A stretch of 64,000 nt of DNA from assembly GCF_007753265.1 (NCBI RefSeq), contig NZ_CP036349.1, forward strand, positions 496,001-560,000, read 5' to 3'. Positions 26,303 through 36,551 of this stretch are shown in pieces. The notes beneath the pieces are model-generated. The model saw only the letters and a list, made by a program, of their open reading frames with translations. It ran no database searches and had not been told where the DNA came from. Numbering within the stretch: the stretch's first letter is position 1; each line of letters starts with the position of its first letter. Made by a program: the position numbers and the translations under genes. The DNA is from Botrimarina mediterranea. Its GTDB lineage: Bacteria; Planctomycetota; Planctomycetia; Pirellulales; Lacipirellulaceae.

Positions 26303-29281
26303 TCAACCGCCCAGCGCCCGACCCAACCACTCCGAAGTCGGCCCCGTCCCTTTCGCGGCCACATGCTCCGGCGTCCCCGCCGCGACGATGCGGCCGCCGC
26401 CCGCGCCGCCGTCGGGTCCGAGATCGATGATCCAGTCCGCGACACGCATGACATCGAGGTGATGCTCGATCACCAGGACCGTCGCGCCCGCATCGACGAG
26501 CCGCCCCAGCACACCGAGCAATCGACGTACGTCGTCGGCGTGCAACCCCGTCGTCGGCTCGTCGAGCAGGTAGAGCGTCCGCGCCGGCACGCCCCCCTTG
26601 CTCGAACCACCCAACTCCGCGGCGAGTTTCACCCGCTGCGCTTCGCCGCCCGAGAGCGTGTTCGCCGGTTGACCAAGCGACAAGTAACCAAGGCCCACCG
26701 CGACGAGCGCCTCGAGCGGCGCGTGGATCGCCGGCGTCTCGGTGAACAGGGGCAAGACCTCTTCGAGCGGCCGCGTTAACAGGTCGGCGACCGTCAGGCC
26801 CTTGTAGCGCACCGCGAGCGTCGCCCGGTTAAACCGCGCGCCGCGGCACGCGTCGCACGTCACGTAGAGGTCGGGCAAGAAGTTCATCTCGATCTTCCGC
26901 TGCCCCTGCCCCTGGCACTCGTCGCAACGGCCGCCTTGCACGTTGAAACTGAACCGGCTCGGCTTGTAGCCGCGCTGCCGCGACAACTTCGTCTTGGCGA
27001 GCAGCTTACGGACCTCGTCGAAGACCCCCGTGTAGGTCGCGGCGTTCGAGCGCGGCGAGCGGCCGATCGGCGATTGGTCGATCTCGACGAAGCGGTCGAG
27101 GTGCTCGACGCCTTCGAGCGCTGTGTGTGGCCCGGGCTTCGCGCCGGCGCCGCTGAGCTTGCGGGCGAGCGCCCGCGCCAGCGTGCCGACGACGAGCGAC
27201 GTCTTGCCGCTCCCGCTGACGCCGCTGACGCAGACCAGCTTTCCGAGCGGCAACTCGAAGTCGTCGCCGCGCAGGTTGTGCAGCGTCGCGCCGCGCAGCG
27301 CGAGCGTCGGTTCGGGGCACGTGGCGACGGCTTTGCCGTTGAGCCTGGTGGTGATGCGGCGCTCGGTTGGCGTCGCGATCCGTTCGGCGCCCGACAGGTA
27401 GCGTCCCGTCACCGACTCGGCGCACGCGGCGATGTCGGTCGGCGTCCCTTCGGCGACGAGATAACCACCCCGCGCGCCGGCGCCGGGGCCGATGTCGATG
27501 ACCCAGTCGGCGGCGCGGATCACCTCTTCGTCGTGCTCGACGACGATCACCGTGTTGCCCTGCCGGCGCAGGTCGCGGATCGCGTCGAGCAGTCGGTCGT
27601 TGTCGCGCGGGTGCAGGCCGATCGATGGCTCGTCGAGCAGGTACATGACGCCGACGAGCCCGCTGCCGACGCCCGTCGCCAGCCGAACGCGTTGCAGCTC
27701 CCCGCCCGAGAGCGTGTCGGCCGAACGCTCGAGCGTCAGGTAACCGACGCCCGCTTTGTCGAGGAACGCCAGCCGCCGATGGATCTCACGCACCAGCGGC
27801 TCGGCGATCGGCAACCGGTCCGCCTCGAAGGCGGCGCCATCGACCAGGCCCGCGAACCACTGGGTCGCCTCGCTGATCGGCATTGCGCCGACGTCGAAGA
27901 TGCGCTGGTCCGCGATGCGGCACGCCCGGCCCTCGGGCCGCAGGCGGGTCCCTTCGCAATCGGGGCAGCGGATCGCGTCGCGGAAGGCGTCGAGCTTGCC
28001 ACGCGCGTCGTCCTTCTTGGTGGCGAGCCGTTCCTCTTCCAGGTGCAGCAGCACGCCCGCAAAGCTCTTGCCGTCGCCGGTGAGCAGCTTCTGCACGCCG
28101 CCGCGCGGCCAGTCGGCGAGCGGCGTGTCGATCGTCACCTTCAGCGAAGTCAGCAGCGGCTCCACGATGTCGAAGCGCTTCTTCCGCCCCGCGTCTGTCG
28201 CCGACCGCCACGGCGCGACGGCGCCTTCGGCGAGCGATTTCGATAAGTCGGGCACAACCAGTTCGGGGTCGAACGCCTCGACAACGCCCATGCCGTCGCA
28301 CCCCGGGCAAGCGCCGTACGGGCTGTTGAAGCTGAAGGTCCGCGGCTCGACCTCGGCGACGCCCACTTTGCAGTCGGGGCAAGCGTAGCGGGTGTTGAAG
28401 AGCCGCTCTTCCCAACCGCTCTGGGCGTTGTAAGCCGCCGCGCCATTGGCGCCGCTGGTCGCGGCCGCCGCTTTTGCCTCGGGCGTCTGATAGACGATCC
28501 GCACGACGCCGTCGCCGTGCTTGATCGCTAGCCGCACCGACTCGGCGAGCCGGGTGTCGATCCCTTCGCGGATCACGATGCGATCGACGACCGCCTCGAT
28601 GTCGTGCAGCTTCTGCGCGGTCAGCTCCGGGACGTCCTCGATCGGATAGGCGAGCCCGTCGATCCGCAGCCTGACGAAGCCCGCCTTGCGCGCGGTCTCG
28701 ATCACCTCGGCGTGTTTGCCTTTGCGGCCGTGGATCAGCGGCGCCAAGAGCATCGCGCGCGAATCGACCGGCAGCGCCGCCACTGCTTGCTCGATCTCGC
28801 TGGACGACTGCTGCGTGATCGGCTGGTCGCATTCGGGACACGCCATCGACCCGGCCCGCGCGAACAAGAGCCGCAGGTAGTCATGGACCTCGGTGATGGT
28901 GCCAACGGTGCTCCGCGGGCTATGCGACCCCTGGCTTTGATCGACCGCAACGGCCGGCTGCAACCCATCGATACGATCGACGTCGGGCCGCTCGCGCTGT
29001 TGAAAGAACTGCCGCGCGTAAACGCTCAGCGAGTCGATGTACTGGCGCTGCCCCTCGGCCAGCAGCGTGTCGAAAGCCAGCGAGCTCTTGCCACTGCCGC
29101 TGACGCCGGTGATGACAACGAGCTTGTTACGCGGGATGTCAACATCAACGCTACGCAGGTTATGCACCCGCGCCCCACGAATGCGAATCGCGCCGCCGGT
29201 CAACGCTCCGTTAGTCCGGGAGCCGGCGACGTCCCTCATCGGGGAGCCCGTCGTCGGAGTGTCGTCCAAGGCGTCAATCAC
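26303..29281 (-). CDS. uvrA: Excinuclease ABC subunit A (UvrA)
   Basis: 992 aa from a GTG; an ATG at 29239 (MRDVAGS) would remove 14 residues and is an equal candidate. UvrA recognises DNA damage and loads UvrB in nucleotide excision repair. It has two ABC modules: Walker [14 protein letters not shown] and [13 protein letters not shown], signatures [14 protein letters not shown] and [14 protein letters not shown], Walker [17 protein letters not shown] and [15 protein letters not shown]. Zinc motifs are CPDC...CPGC and CDEC...CDAC. The UvrB-interacting insert after the first Walker A is retained, unlike class II UvrA. No uvrB or uvrC is nearby. Confidence 0.93.
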   Translation of the reverse strand: MIDALDDTPTTGSPMRDVAGSRTNGALTGGAIRIRGARVHNLRSVDVDIPRNKLVVITGVSGSGKSSLAFDTLLAEGQRQYIDSLSVYARQFFQQRERPDVDRIDGLQPAVAVDQSQGSHSPRSTVGTITEVHDYLRLLFARAGSMACPECDQPITQQSSSEIEQAVAALPVDSRAMLLAPLIHGRKGKHAEVIETARKAGFVRLRIDGLAYPIEDVPELTAQKLHDIEAVVDRIVIREGIDTRLAESVRLAIKHGDGVVRIVYQTPEAKAAAATSGANGAAAYNAQSGWEERLFNTRYACPDCKVGVAEVEPRTFSFNSPYGACPGCDGMGVVEAFDPELVVPDLSKSLAEGAVAPWRSATDAGRKKRFDIVEPLLTSLKVTIDTPLADWPRGGVQKLLTGDGKSFAGVLLHLEEERLATKKDDARGKLDAFRDAIRCPDCEGTRLRPEGRACRIADQRIFDVGAMPISEATQWFAGLVDGAAFEADRLPIAEPLVREIHRRLAFLDKAGVGYLTLERSADTLSGGELQRVRLATGVGSGLVGVMYLLDEPSIGLHPRDNDRLLDAIRDLRRQGNTVIVVEHDEEVIRAADWVIDIGPGAGARGGYLVAEGTPTDIAACAESVTGRYLSGAERIATPTERRITTRLNGKAVATCPEPTLALRGATLHNLRGDDFELPLGKLVCVSGVSGSGKTSLVVGTLARALARKLSGAGAKPGPHTALEGVEHLDRFVEIDQSPIGRSPRSNAATYTGVFDEVRKLLAKTKLSRQRGYKPSRFSFNVQGGRCDECQGQGQRKIEMNFLPDLYVTCDACRGARFNRATLAVRYKGLTVADLLTRPLEEVLPLFTETPAIHAPLEALVAVGLGYLSLGQPANTLSGGEAQRVKLAAELGGSSKGGVPARTLYLLDEPTTGLHADDVRRLLGVLGRLVDAGATVLVIEHHLDVMRVADWIIDLGPDGGAGGGRIVAAGTPEHVAAKGTGPTSEWLGRALGG

Positions 29282-29591
29282 AGGCGTGGCGGCGTCGCTA
29301 GCGGCGAGGACTCCCCCTACAGACCCCGCGGCCCGCTGGGTAATCCGGTTAGGGTACCGCGCCGTGGCTAGATGCTCAAACTCCTGTCGCTAAACCGGGG
29401 GCTAAGGCCCCGCGGCTGGTAAGCCCTTCGCCAGGAAAAATCAGCCGGCACGCCTTAGCGTCCGGTTCTTTCGCTTTGCTTTTTCATTGCGGTGAATCTA
29501 ACGAACGGTCCGCACAGCGGACCCTACAAGGCGAGCCGGACGCGTCCGCGACCGGAGTGAATCACAAGCAACGCCTGTCAGCAGCAGACCC
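29282..29591. other. Intergenic region with repeats
   Basis: 310 bp without a gene upstream of uvrA. Contents: the AACCGGGGGCTAA palindrome at 29393-29470 and a short perfect hairpin GGTCCGC-ACA-GCGGACC (29507-29523). The uvrA promoter should lie within the first 100 bases; no LexA-type box is recognised. Confidence 0.45.
29393..29470. repeat. Palindromic repeat (AACCGGGGGCTAA..CCGGTTCTT), copy 1
   Basis: Left arm AACCGGGGGCTAAGGCCCCG and right arm CGGCACGCCTTAGCGTCCGG form an imperfect palindrome (AACCGG..GCTAA.G / C.TTAGC..CCGGTT). A second copy with the same arms is at 33868-33941; only the ~25-base centre differs. Confidence 0.75.
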
Positions 29592-30953
29592 TCACTCCGC
29601 CGCCAGATTCACCCGCACCAACTCCTTGTCGTTCCGCGCGAACACTGCCTTGTTCGCGAACGCCGGGTGGCTCCACAGCACGGGGCGGCCGAAGGCGTCG
29701 CCCGTGGGTTCCACCAGCGGTTGGCGTGCGATCTCTTCGTAGCCTGCGGGCGTCAGCCGCGCGAGGATCAGGTGGCCCGTCTCGCTGGTGAGCCAGTAAC
29801 GATCGGTCTCGCCTTGGCGGACGACGAACACCGTGCCGTGCCGCGCGCGGTCGCGGCCTTCTTTGCCGAATGTCGGCTTTTGCGTCTCCCAGAGACGCTC
29901 ACCGTTCTCGGGGTCGATCGCCACGAGCGAACTGCCGTTCGCTTCGACGGCGTAGATTGCCTGGCCATCGGGTCCGGCGATCGGCGAGGCGTTCGCCGAT
30001 GACGCCGATGTCTTCGGCGTCCCCGACCATACGACCTCGGGCTCGCCTCCCCCATCCGGGACGGAGAAGAAGACCGACGGCCCGCCGTACCCCGTCACGA
30101 ACAGCCGATCGCCCATCGGCAACGGCTGCGCGATCGACATGCCGTACGACGGCTCGATCGGCACACTCCACAGCACCTCGCCCGTCGCCGGGTCGAGACC
30201 GCAGACCGCTTCGGGGTCGAAGACCACCAGCACCTTCTTGCCGTCGTGCTCGATCATCGACGGCGGGCAATAGCCCACCTCATTCTTCATCAATGGCGTC
30301 GACAGCGCCCGCCACTTCTCTTCGCCGGTGAGCTTGTCGAAAGCAACAACGACACTCCCTTCACCACCGACGAGACAATACAGCGTGTCGCCGTCCACCA
30401 GCGGGTGCGACGAGTGCCCCCACAGCGGCGTCGGCGCCTTGAAGTCGTCAACAAAGCTCTTCTTCCAGACGACCGAACCGTCGGCCGTCTTCAAACAGGC
30501 GAGGTCCCCTTCGGCGCCGAGGATGTAAACCCGCTCGCCATCAACGGTCGGCGTGCAACGCGGGCCGCTCGGGTACGAGATGAAGTAATCGCGGTCGTAC
30601 TCATAGCGCCACAGCTCATCGCCGGTGTCGGCGTCGAGTTTGCGGAGGCGTTCGATACCCGTCAGCTTGTCGCGGTCGCCGGGCCGGTCGGTGACCTCGC
30701 CCTCCGTCTTCTCGTACTCGAACAGATACACAGCGCCGTCGGCGACCGCGGGGCCGGCATAGCCGTAATTCACGGGGATGCGCCAGACGTAGTCGAGCCC
30801 CTCCTCGGGGAGCGTCTCGACGAGACCTTCCGTACGCCAAACGCCATCACGCTCGGGCCCACGCCACTGCGGCCAATCGTCAGCGTCCGCGATAGCGGCG
30901 GACAGCAAGCAGGCAGGCGACAGCGCAAACCGCAAGAGCCAATCACGGACCAT
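29592..30953 (-). CDS. Secreted PQQ-type beta-propeller protein (BamB-like)
   Basis: 453 aa. I chose the ATG of MVRDWLLRFALSPACL because GGAG lies eight bases ahead and it gives a signal peptide cleaved near residue 23. DDWPQWRGPERDGVWR opens the mature protein, the typical N-terminus of planctomycete PQQ-like WD proteins. Repeated propeller strands follow, e.g. GDELWRYEYD, GSVVWKKSF, GEEKWRALS, GEVLWSVPIE and GERLWETQKP, each with the tryptophan-docking G-x-x-x-W pattern. The family includes BamB scaffold proteins and quinoprotein dehydrogenase relatives. No PQQ-binding vicinal Cys pair is seen, so a binding or scaffold role is more likely. Confidence 0.85.
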   Translation of the reverse strand: MVRDWLLRFALSPACLLSAAIADADDWPQWRGPERDGVWRTEGLVETLPEEGLDYVWRIPVNYGYAGPAVADGAVYLFEYEKTEGEVTDRPGDRDKLTGIERLRKLDADTGDELWRYEYDRDYFISYPSGPRCTPTVDGERVYILGAEGDLACLKTADGSVVWKKSFVDDFKAPTPLWGHSSHPLVDGDTLYCLVGGEGSVVVAFDKLTGEEKWRALSTPLMKNEVGYCPPSMIEHDGKKVLVVFDPEAVCGLDPATGEVLWSVPIEPSYGMSIAQPLPMGDRLFVTGYGGPSVFFSVPDGGGEPEVVWSGTPKTSASSANASPIAGPDGQAIYAVEANGSSLVAIDPENGERLWETQKPTFGKEGRDRARHGTVFVVRQGETDRYWLTSETGHLILARLTPAGYEEIARQPLVEPTGDAFGRPVLWSHPAFANKAVFARNDKELVRVNLAAE

Positions 30954-31124
30954 GGGCGGGAACTCCAAGAGGCGGGTCGAGTCAGGCTCACCCGAGGCGA
31001 GCCGATCGGCATCCTACGCAAGCCGGGACGATTTGGCTCGCCCCCGAACGGTGCGATGGCCAGAATCCGCCGCGAGTAACCAAATGCCGCTTTTGTGGCG
31101 GAGGCGCGTTTGTGTGGGGCTATT

Positions 31125-31210
31125 GTGGGAGGGGTCTCCAGACCCCGATGACGCGCACCATGCCAAATACGGTCAAGACACCGTAATCGGCGTCTGGAGA
31201 CGCCTCCAAC
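31125..31210. repeat. Palindromic element (GTGGGAGG..TCTCCAGA), copy 2
   Basis: 86 bp beginning GTGGGAGGGGTCTCCAGACC and ending GGCGTCTGGAGACGCCTCCA. It matches the reverse complement of 26153-26237 over both arms and a central GCACCATGCC block. It sits between two minus-strand genes. Confidence 0.8.
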
Positions 31211-31227
31211 AAGCGAACTCGCTAGGT

Positions 31228-31656
31228 CTAGCGACGTGCCAGCCGCGAGTAGCCGAAGCCCAGCACGGTCGCCGCCGCTAGATCGCTGGCGAGCCACCAC
31301 CGGGCCGTGTCCGGATCGGAAGATTGCCCGGAGAGGTGCAGCATCGCCGCCCATGCGACCGAGATCAGCAGCAAGTACATCGCCGCATGAAAGCGGCGGA
31401 CAAAGCCGGCGACGATCGAGGGGTTCATCCCCCGTGGGAGGTCGTCCCCCTGGGCGGCGATCGCCTCACGCAGCCGCCGAGCGATGTCGGCGTCCGACCC
31501 GATCCCGATCAGGGCAAAGCTCGCCAGCAGCGGCCCCGAACCGCTCGACAGCGTGATCGCCACGCCGGTGATGCCAATCCCGATCCACCAAGGCGCAGCC
31601 TGGCTGATGCGGTCCGGCAGCGCGTCGGTATACGGGTGGTGCATGACTCCCAGCAT
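31228..31656 (-). CDS. Small membrane protein of unknown function
   Basis: About 142 aa from the ATG at 31656; an ATG at 31644 is the alternative, and the longest frame would need a TTG at 31680. There are about three or four hydrophobic segments: WWIGIGITGVAITLSSG and LLASFALIGIGS near the N-terminus, AAMYLLLISVAWAAMLHLSG in the middle and LAAATVLGFGYSRLARR at the end, with a polar stretch of about 30 residues between. No family is recognised. It is flanked by repeats on both sides and has no evident partner. Confidence 0.55.
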   Translation of the reverse strand: MLGVMHHPYTDALPDRISQAAPWWIGIGITGVAITLSSGSGPLLASFALIGIGSDADIARRLREAIAAQGDDLPRGMNPSIVAGFVRRFHAAMYLLLISVAWAAMLHLSGQSSDPDTARWWLASDLAAATVLGFGYSRLARR

Positions 31657-31716
31657 AACGAGTCCCCCCGCCGAGGGCAAAAAACATCGAAAATCACCTG
31701 CGCCGTCAAGAAAGTC

Positions 31717-31745
31717 TTTGAACCGCGCCCGTCAGGAAGCGGAGT
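31717..31745 (+). repeat. Single arm of the GAGCCGCGCCCGTCAGG family
   Basis: TTTGAACCGCGCCCGTCAGG (31717-31736) followed by AAGCGGAG matches the arm at 11821-11845 and the inverse of 42637-42664. Confidence 0.6.
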
Positions 31746-31765
31746 TCACGAAACGCAGTTCACAA

Positions 31766-31806
31766 GAAGGAGATACGGGGAGGTTGGTGATAGGGGGATC
31801 GCAAGG
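31766..31806. repeat. Solitary left end of the composite palindromic element
   Basis: GAGATACGGGGAGGTTGGTG (about 31770-31789) followed by ATAGGGGGATCGCAAGGG matches the left end of elements A and B. No interior blocks or right end follow; the PEP-CTERM gene's stop codon is 26 bp further on. Confidence 0.65.
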
Positions 31807-31831
31807 GATGCGGAGGCCTGCGATTTGGGGG

Positions 31832-33772
31832 CTAGTTCTTCCGGCGGGCAGCGCCGATCGCGATGCCAAGCAGGCAAAGAAGCGCGGCGGCGGCGGCGGG
31901 CTCGGGGATGGCGTGGGTGGCGCTCGACGTCCTGCTTCGGCCGTAGTGGTCGGCCCAGACTTGGTAATCTCTCTCACCAATAGGGCCGACGGTCGCAGGC
32001 CTGCGATTGGGCAAGTAAGCGGCGCCAACGTTGTCACGCCAGACGGTGTAATCGGCGGCGTCCACCACGCCATCGACGTTGTAGTCGCCAACAATCCCGC
32101 CGCTGGGCTCGAAGACGGGGATAAGCTTGGAATCGATCAGCACCAGCGAATCGTGATAAGACAGATCGTTCGCTCCGGCGAGGCTGAGGTCCTCCATCGC
32201 CATCAGCGTCCACTCTTCATTCTGCAAGAAGGCGAACTGATCCAAGTGGCCCCAATTCGCTCTCGCATCGGAAGCATTTGGGAAGACGAAAGCGGTTCCC
32301 TCTTGGACGTAGCTATACCTTGCATTCGACATCAGTCGCAAATACTCGTCTTCATCGACTGCCGAGAGTTTTTCCAGCGTCGCATAAGTGCTGGCCCGAA
32401 TGCTCTGTGCCGCCGGGTTCATGTCTTGTCGATAATTTAGGAAGCGAATCGTTCCGTGAGGCGAAAAATTAGTCGATCTGTCCGTCTCGAACTCCAAAAA
32501 GCCTATCTCGACGCCTGCCCCAACGGTGATGGTGTCTACGATGCCGTCGTTGAAGTCGCCGCAGCCATTGGGGTCCGACCCGAAGGCGCAGTTAGAACCT
32601 CGGCTCAGATTAAGTGTCGTGTACGCGGCGTCGAAGGCCTGCTTCCAGTAAGCCATCGGCTCGTTGATCGGATCAGCGGCGACTTCCGCCACCGGAAACA
32701 CGGCAACGAGAGAAGATTGACCGCGGAGAAATCGGAACGTCAGGTCCACCATCTCACCAGGCTCACCCGGTACAAGAAAAGTGCTTGCCGTCGTCTCTTC
32801 CCAGCCGGTTGAGACATCGAACTCATTCCACAGTCGATTCGGCCCCTGAAGCAACTCCCTCGCGCTCTCATTCAGCGTCGTGACGCCGACGTAGTTGCGA
32901 TTGAAGCGCTCAGCGTCGATCGACTCGACGAGACGGTTCTGCGGCATCGTCGCTAGCAGCGAGCCGTCTTGTCCGATCGCCAAGTCCGTTGCAAACGGCA
33001 CGGCGTAACCTGTGTTGAGAAGCTCACCGGTCGGCGACAGATTCCGAATCGTGCCCGACACGTCGTCGGTCACGTAGAACCCGTTCGGAGCGAAGCTGAA
33101 GCCTCGCACTAATTCGTTGTTGATCTTCGTGTTCTCAATGGAGAACGAGCGGTTCAGAACGCCCCCCATGTCGTAAACGTCAACCGCCGCCGAGCTATCG
33201 TCGCGACGGACGTAGAGCTGGTTGTCGGCGCCGTAGAGAATGTCTCGCCACGCGTCGGTCGGGCGCTGGACGATCGGCGTCAGAACATTCGATACGTCTG
33301 CGGACGCTACGATCCGTGGACCGACTACCACGAGTTGATCGTTCGGCCCGACGACCACGCCGCTAAGCCCGTGTCCCGTGTAACGCCGGTCGTGCAACAA
33401 ATCGCCTGTCGCCGAATAAGACGCCAAGCCACTCGCCGCGGCCTGCGTGGCTCGGCCATAGTCGTCAACCGTCGTCCACGTCGCATGGACGGCGCCTAAG
33501 CTGTCGATCGCTAAACCCGTAATGCTGTTGGTCGTCCCTTTCGTCGGCGAGTCGAACGCGCCGAGGAAGTCTCCCGCCGACGTGAAGCGTCGAATGGATT
33601 CCGTAGCTTCATCAGCGACGTAGAAGGAACCATCGGGCGCGACCGCGATCTGCGTTGGGGCGAACGCCAGACTTTCGAGCGGCTGCTGCAAGACGCTCTG
33701 CGCCACGCCCAGCGAGGCAGACGACAGGACTAACGCGCCCACGAGCGCTGAGAGATGGCGCAACCGGTTCAA
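31832..33772 (-). CDS. Secreted beta-propeller-like protein with dockerin-like repeats and PEP-CTERM tail
   Basis: 646 aa. The only starts are TTG codons (33772 or 33763), both giving a signal peptide (LSALVGALVLSSASLGVAQS). The first ~280 residues read as NHL-like propeller strands (IAVAPDGSFYVADEATESIR, GLAIDSLGAVHATW, FSFAPNGFYVTDDVSGTIRN, DLAIGQDGSLLATM). A middle region of about 250 residues is unrecognised; it includes SNCAFGSDPNGCGDFNDG. Near the C-terminus come Asp-rich dockerin-like motifs (GDYNVDGVVDAADYTVWRDN, then a degenerate copy), and the end is IPEPAAAAALLCLLGIAIGA plus ARRKN, a canonical PEP-CTERM signal. It is presumably a surface or biofilm protein. Confidence 0.82.
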   Translation of the reverse strand: MNRLRHLSALVGALVLSSASLGVAQSVLQQPLESLAFAPTQIAVAPDGSFYVADEATESIRRFTSAGDFLGAFDSPTKGTTNSITGLAIDSLGAVHATWTTVDDYGRATQAAASGLASYSATGDLLHDRRYTGHGLSGVVVGPNDQLVVVGPRIVASADVSNVLTPIVQRPTDAWRDILYGADNQLYVRRDDSSAAVDVYDMGGVLNRSFSIENTKINNELVRGFSFAPNGFYVTDDVSGTIRNLSPTGELLNTGYAVPFATDLAIGQDGSLLATMPQNRLVESIDAERFNRNYVGVTTLNESARELLQGPNRLWNEFDVSTGWEETTASTFLVPGEPGEMVDLTFRFLRGQSSLVAVFPVAEVAADPINEPMAYWKQAFDAAYTTLNLSRGSNCAFGSDPNGCGDFNDGIVDTITVGAGVEIGFLEFETDRSTNFSPHGTIRFLNYRQDMNPAAQSIRASTYATLEKLSAVDEDEYLRLMSNARYSYVQEGTAFVFPNASDARANWGHLDQFAFLQNEEWTLMAMEDLSLAGANDLSYHDSLVLIDSKLIPVFEPSGGIVGDYNVDGVVDAADYTVWRDNVGAAYLPNRRPATVGPIGERDYQVWADHYGRSRTSSATHAIPEPAAAAALLCLLGIAIGAARRKN

Positions 33773-33867
33773 AGCGATTCACTGATTGATGAGATGTTCC
33801 AGCAAGGTACAGCCTCCGTCCGTCCAGCCACCTTACCCGCAACGTACTAGCTCAACAAACGAAAACG

Positions 33868-33941
33868 AACCGGGGGCTAACGCCCCGCGGCTGATAGTCG
33901 CGGTCAGATATTCAGCCGGCACGCCTTAGCGTCCGGTTCTT
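33868..33941. repeat. Palindromic repeat (AACCGGGGGCTAA..CCGGTTCTT), copy 2
   Basis: Arms AACCGGGGGCTAACGCCCCG and CGGCACGCCTTAGCGTCCGG are the same as at 29393-29470; the inner spacer differs. It lies between the PEP-CTERM gene and the fusA terminator. Confidence 0.75.
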
Positions 33942-33962
33942 CGACCGCACGAAGGACCACAA

Positions 33963-33993
33963 CAAAAAGAAGGCGGCTGCTTCCGCAGCCGCC
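33963..33993 (-). terminator. Intrinsic terminator of fusA
   Basis: On the minus strand a perfect 9-bp stem GGCGGCTGC/GCAGCCGCC with loop GGAA is followed by TTCTTTTTGTT. It lies 34 bases past the fusA stop codon. Confidence 0.9.
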
Positions 33994-34027
33994 CTCTCAT
34001 AGGTCTTTCCTAAACTTACCTTCCAGA

Positions 34028-36145
34028 TCAAGCCTCCGCCATTTCCTTTTTACGGGCTTCGACGATCTCGGTCTGGAGGTTCGACGGCATCGGGGCGTAC
34101 TTGTCCAGTTCCATCGTGAACGTCCCCTGGCCCTGCGTTTGGCTGCGCAGGTCGGTCGAGTAGCCGAACGTTTCGGACAGCGGCACTTCGGCGATGATCT
34201 TGCAGACGCCGCCGTTGGTCTCGGTCTCGACGATCATCCCACGCTTGGAGCTGACCTGACCGACCACCGAACCCTGGAAGGACTCGGGGCACTCGATCTC
34301 GACCTTCATGATCGGTTCGAGCAGCACCGGCTTCATCCGCGCGAAGTTCTCACGGAAGCACTCGCGCGCGGTGAGCTTGAACGCCATGTCGGACGAGTCG
34401 ACGTCGTGGTACGAGCCGTCTTGCAACTCGACCGTCAGGCCGACCACCGGGTAACCGGCGAGCGGGCCCTTCTCCATCATCTCGTCGAAACCCTTCTGCA
34501 CCGCCGGGATAAACTCCTTGGGGATGCGTCCGCCGGTGACCTTGTCGAGGAACGTCAGCTCCGTGGAACCCTTCTGCTTGGTTTCCCCAGCGGCCTCGCG
34601 GTCTTCGGGAGTTGTTGGGCGCATCTCGCCGACGATGTGGCCGTACTGACCCGAACCACCCGTCTGCTTCTTCCGCTTGTGGTCGAAGCTGAAGGCCTGT
34701 TGTCCCTGCTCGCGGTAGCTCACCTTCGGGGCGCCGACCTGCACCTCGACGCCATACTCGCGGCGGATGCGCTCGACGTAGATCTCCAGGTGCAACTCGC
34801 CCATGCCGGCGATGACCGTCTCGTTGGTCTCGTCGTCGGTGAAGACGTGGAACGTCGGGTCTTCCTTGCGGAACCGCTGCAGCGCCTTGGATAGCTTGTC
34901 GGTGTTGTCGCGGCTCTTGGGCGTCACGGACATCTTGATCACCGGTTCGGCGACAAAGATGTTTTCCAGCGAGATGTAGTTGGGCTCGCTGCAGTAGGTG
35001 TCGCCCGACGCACAGTCGATGCCCATCACCGCGATGATGTCGCCGGCCGACGCCGTGTCGATCTCTTCACGCTTGTCGGAATGCATCCGCACCAGGCGGC
35101 TGAAGCGTTCCTTCTTGCCGGTACGCTGGTTGAAGTACGAGCCGCCCTTCTCGACCTTGCCCTGGTAGATGCGGGTGTAGGTGAGCTGGCCGTACTCGTC
35201 GTCCGTGATTTTGAAGCCCATCGCCACGAGCGGCTTGTTGGCGTCCGGCTCGAGCTTGACCTTCTTGCCCTCTTCCGCCGGGTCGTTGCCGTAGTTGCTG
35301 ACCTCGGTCGGCGAGGGGAGGTAACGCATGACCGCGTCGAGCAGCGGCTGCACCGACTTGTTCTTGTAGGCCGAGCCCATGAACACCGGCGTGAACGCCT
35401 GTTCGATGACCGCCTTGCGGGTGATCTTGTGGATGTCCTCGTTGCTGATGGGCTCGTCGCCGAGCATCTTCTCCATCAGCGCGTCGTCGTACATCGCGAT
35501 CGCCTCGAGCAACTCGTGGCGGTACTCCTCGGCCTGCTCCTTGAGGTCGGCGGGGATGTCCTCGACGCGGATGGTCTCGCCCTTCTCGCCGTCGTTGTAA
35601 TAGGCCTTCATCTCCACGAGGTCGACGACGCCCTTGAAGTTGTCTTCTTTGCCGATCGGCAGTTGGTACAGCACGGCGTCGGCGCCGAGCTTCTCACGGA
35701 CCGCCTTGACGACGCTGAACGGGTTCGAGCCGGTGCGGTCCATCTTGTTGATGAACGCCAAGCGCGGAACCTTGTAACGCTTCATCTGGCGGTCGACCGT
35801 CATCGACTGCGACTGCACGCCGCCCACCGCACAGAGCACGAGGATGGCGCCGTCGAGCACGCGGAGCGAACGCTCGACCTCGACCGTAAAGTCGACGTGG
35901 CCCGGGGTGTCGATCAGGTTGATCTTGTGCTCTTTCCACTCCAGCGACGTGGCCGCCGAGGTGATCGTGATGCCACGCTCCTTCTCGAGCTCCATGTGGT
36001 CCATGGTGGCGCCGTCGCCGCCGCCGCGGACGTCTTCGATCTTGTGGATCCGACCGGCGTAGAACAGGATCCGCTCGCTGAGGGTCGTCTTGCCCGAGTC
36101 GATGTGGGCCGAGATGCCGATGTTGCGGACTTTCGCGAGGTTCAT
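34028..36145 (-). CDS. fusA: Elongation factor G
   Basis: 705 aa from the ATG of [23 protein letters not shown] is the translational GTPase that drives translocation. G1 AHIDSGKTT, switch [10 protein letters not shown] and G4 NKMD are intact, and [15 protein letters not shown] is the family switch I region. Later domains show [40 protein letters not shown] (domain III) and [20 protein letters not shown] (domain IV). The extended upstream frame is a shadow. It is not clustered with rpsL, rpsG or tuf, consistent with planctomycete gene scattering or with a paralogue. A strong terminator follows. Confidence 0.95.
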   Translation of the reverse strand: MNLAKVRNIGISAHIDSGKTTLSERILFYAGRIHKIEDVRGGGDGATMDHMELEKERGITITSAATSLEWKEHKINLIDTPGHVDFTVEVERSLRVLDGAILVLCAVGGVQSQSMTVDRQMKRYKVPRLAFINKMDRTGSNPFSVVKAVREKLGADAVLYQLPIGKEDNFKGVVDLVEMKAYYNDGEKGETIRVEDIPADLKEQAEEYRHELLEAIAMYDDALMEKMLGDEPISNEDIHKITRKAVIEQAFTPVFMGSAYKNKSVQPLLDAVMRYLPSPTEVSNYGNDPAEEGKKVKLEPDANKPLVAMGFKITDDEYGQLTYTRIYQGKVEKGGSYFNQRTGKKERFSRLVRMHSDKREEIDTASAGDIIAVMGIDCASGDTYCSEPNYISLENIFVAEPVIKMSVTPKSRDNTDKLSKALQRFRKEDPTFHVFTDDETNETVIAGMGELHLEIYVERIRREYGVEVQVGAPKVSYREQGQQAFSFDHKRKKQTGGSGQYGHIVGEMRPTTPEDREAAGETKQKGSTELTFLDKVTGGRIPKEFIPAVQKGFDEMMEKGPLAGYPVVGLTVELQDGSYHDVDSSDMAFKLTARECFRENFARMKPVLLEPIMKVEIECPESFQGSVVGQVSSKRGMIVETETNGGVCKIIAEVPLSETFGYSTDLRSQTQGQGTFTMELDKYAPMPSNLQTEIVEARKKEMAEA

Positions 36146-36551
36146 GTTCGGGGTCCTTGGGCGGCGCCCAGGGCGGGCTCGGGAAGAGCCGGCGCGGGCG
36201 TCGCAAGCGAGCTTGCTGAAGGGGGTAGGAAGCGGAAGGCAATCGGGGAGCGATCCGGCTGATCCGCCCACGAGGGCGTCTGCCCGACCCGCGCACCGAT
36301 AGCGCAGGCCGACCAACAGGCCGGAGCCCCGTATCTTACCGACCTCCCGCCGGGGCGATAGGGCAAACTTCGCGACGAAGTCGCGGCCGGCAGAGGGAAT
36401 TTACGACGGGGCGCTGGCGCCCCAGGCTACTCCCGACGCCGGCTTTTTGGACTCTCCGTCCGCCGGTTAGCGAAGGGGTCGCAGGGGAGCCCTAAGCGCC
36501 GGCGTCGGGAGTGAGGTACTCTTTACGCTCTGCCTCGTAATCAGGTTCTGA
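36146..36551. other. Intergenic region with hairpins, between divergent fusA and CPBP genes
   Basis: 406 bp without a gene. A palindrome with perfect 13-bp arms TCCCGACGCCGGC (36431-36443) and GCCGGCGTCGGGA (36498-36510) lies near the CPBP start. A short hairpin GGGGCGC-TG-GCGCCCC is at 36408-36423 and another, CGCGAC-GAA-GTCGCG, at 36371-36385. The fusA promoter must be in the left part; I cannot place it. Confidence 0.5.

Noticed and set aside
35081-36262. 393-codon plus-strand frame antisense to fusA
   Set aside because: Leu/Val/His/Arg-rich composition typical of an antisense shadow; fusA on the other strand is unambiguous.
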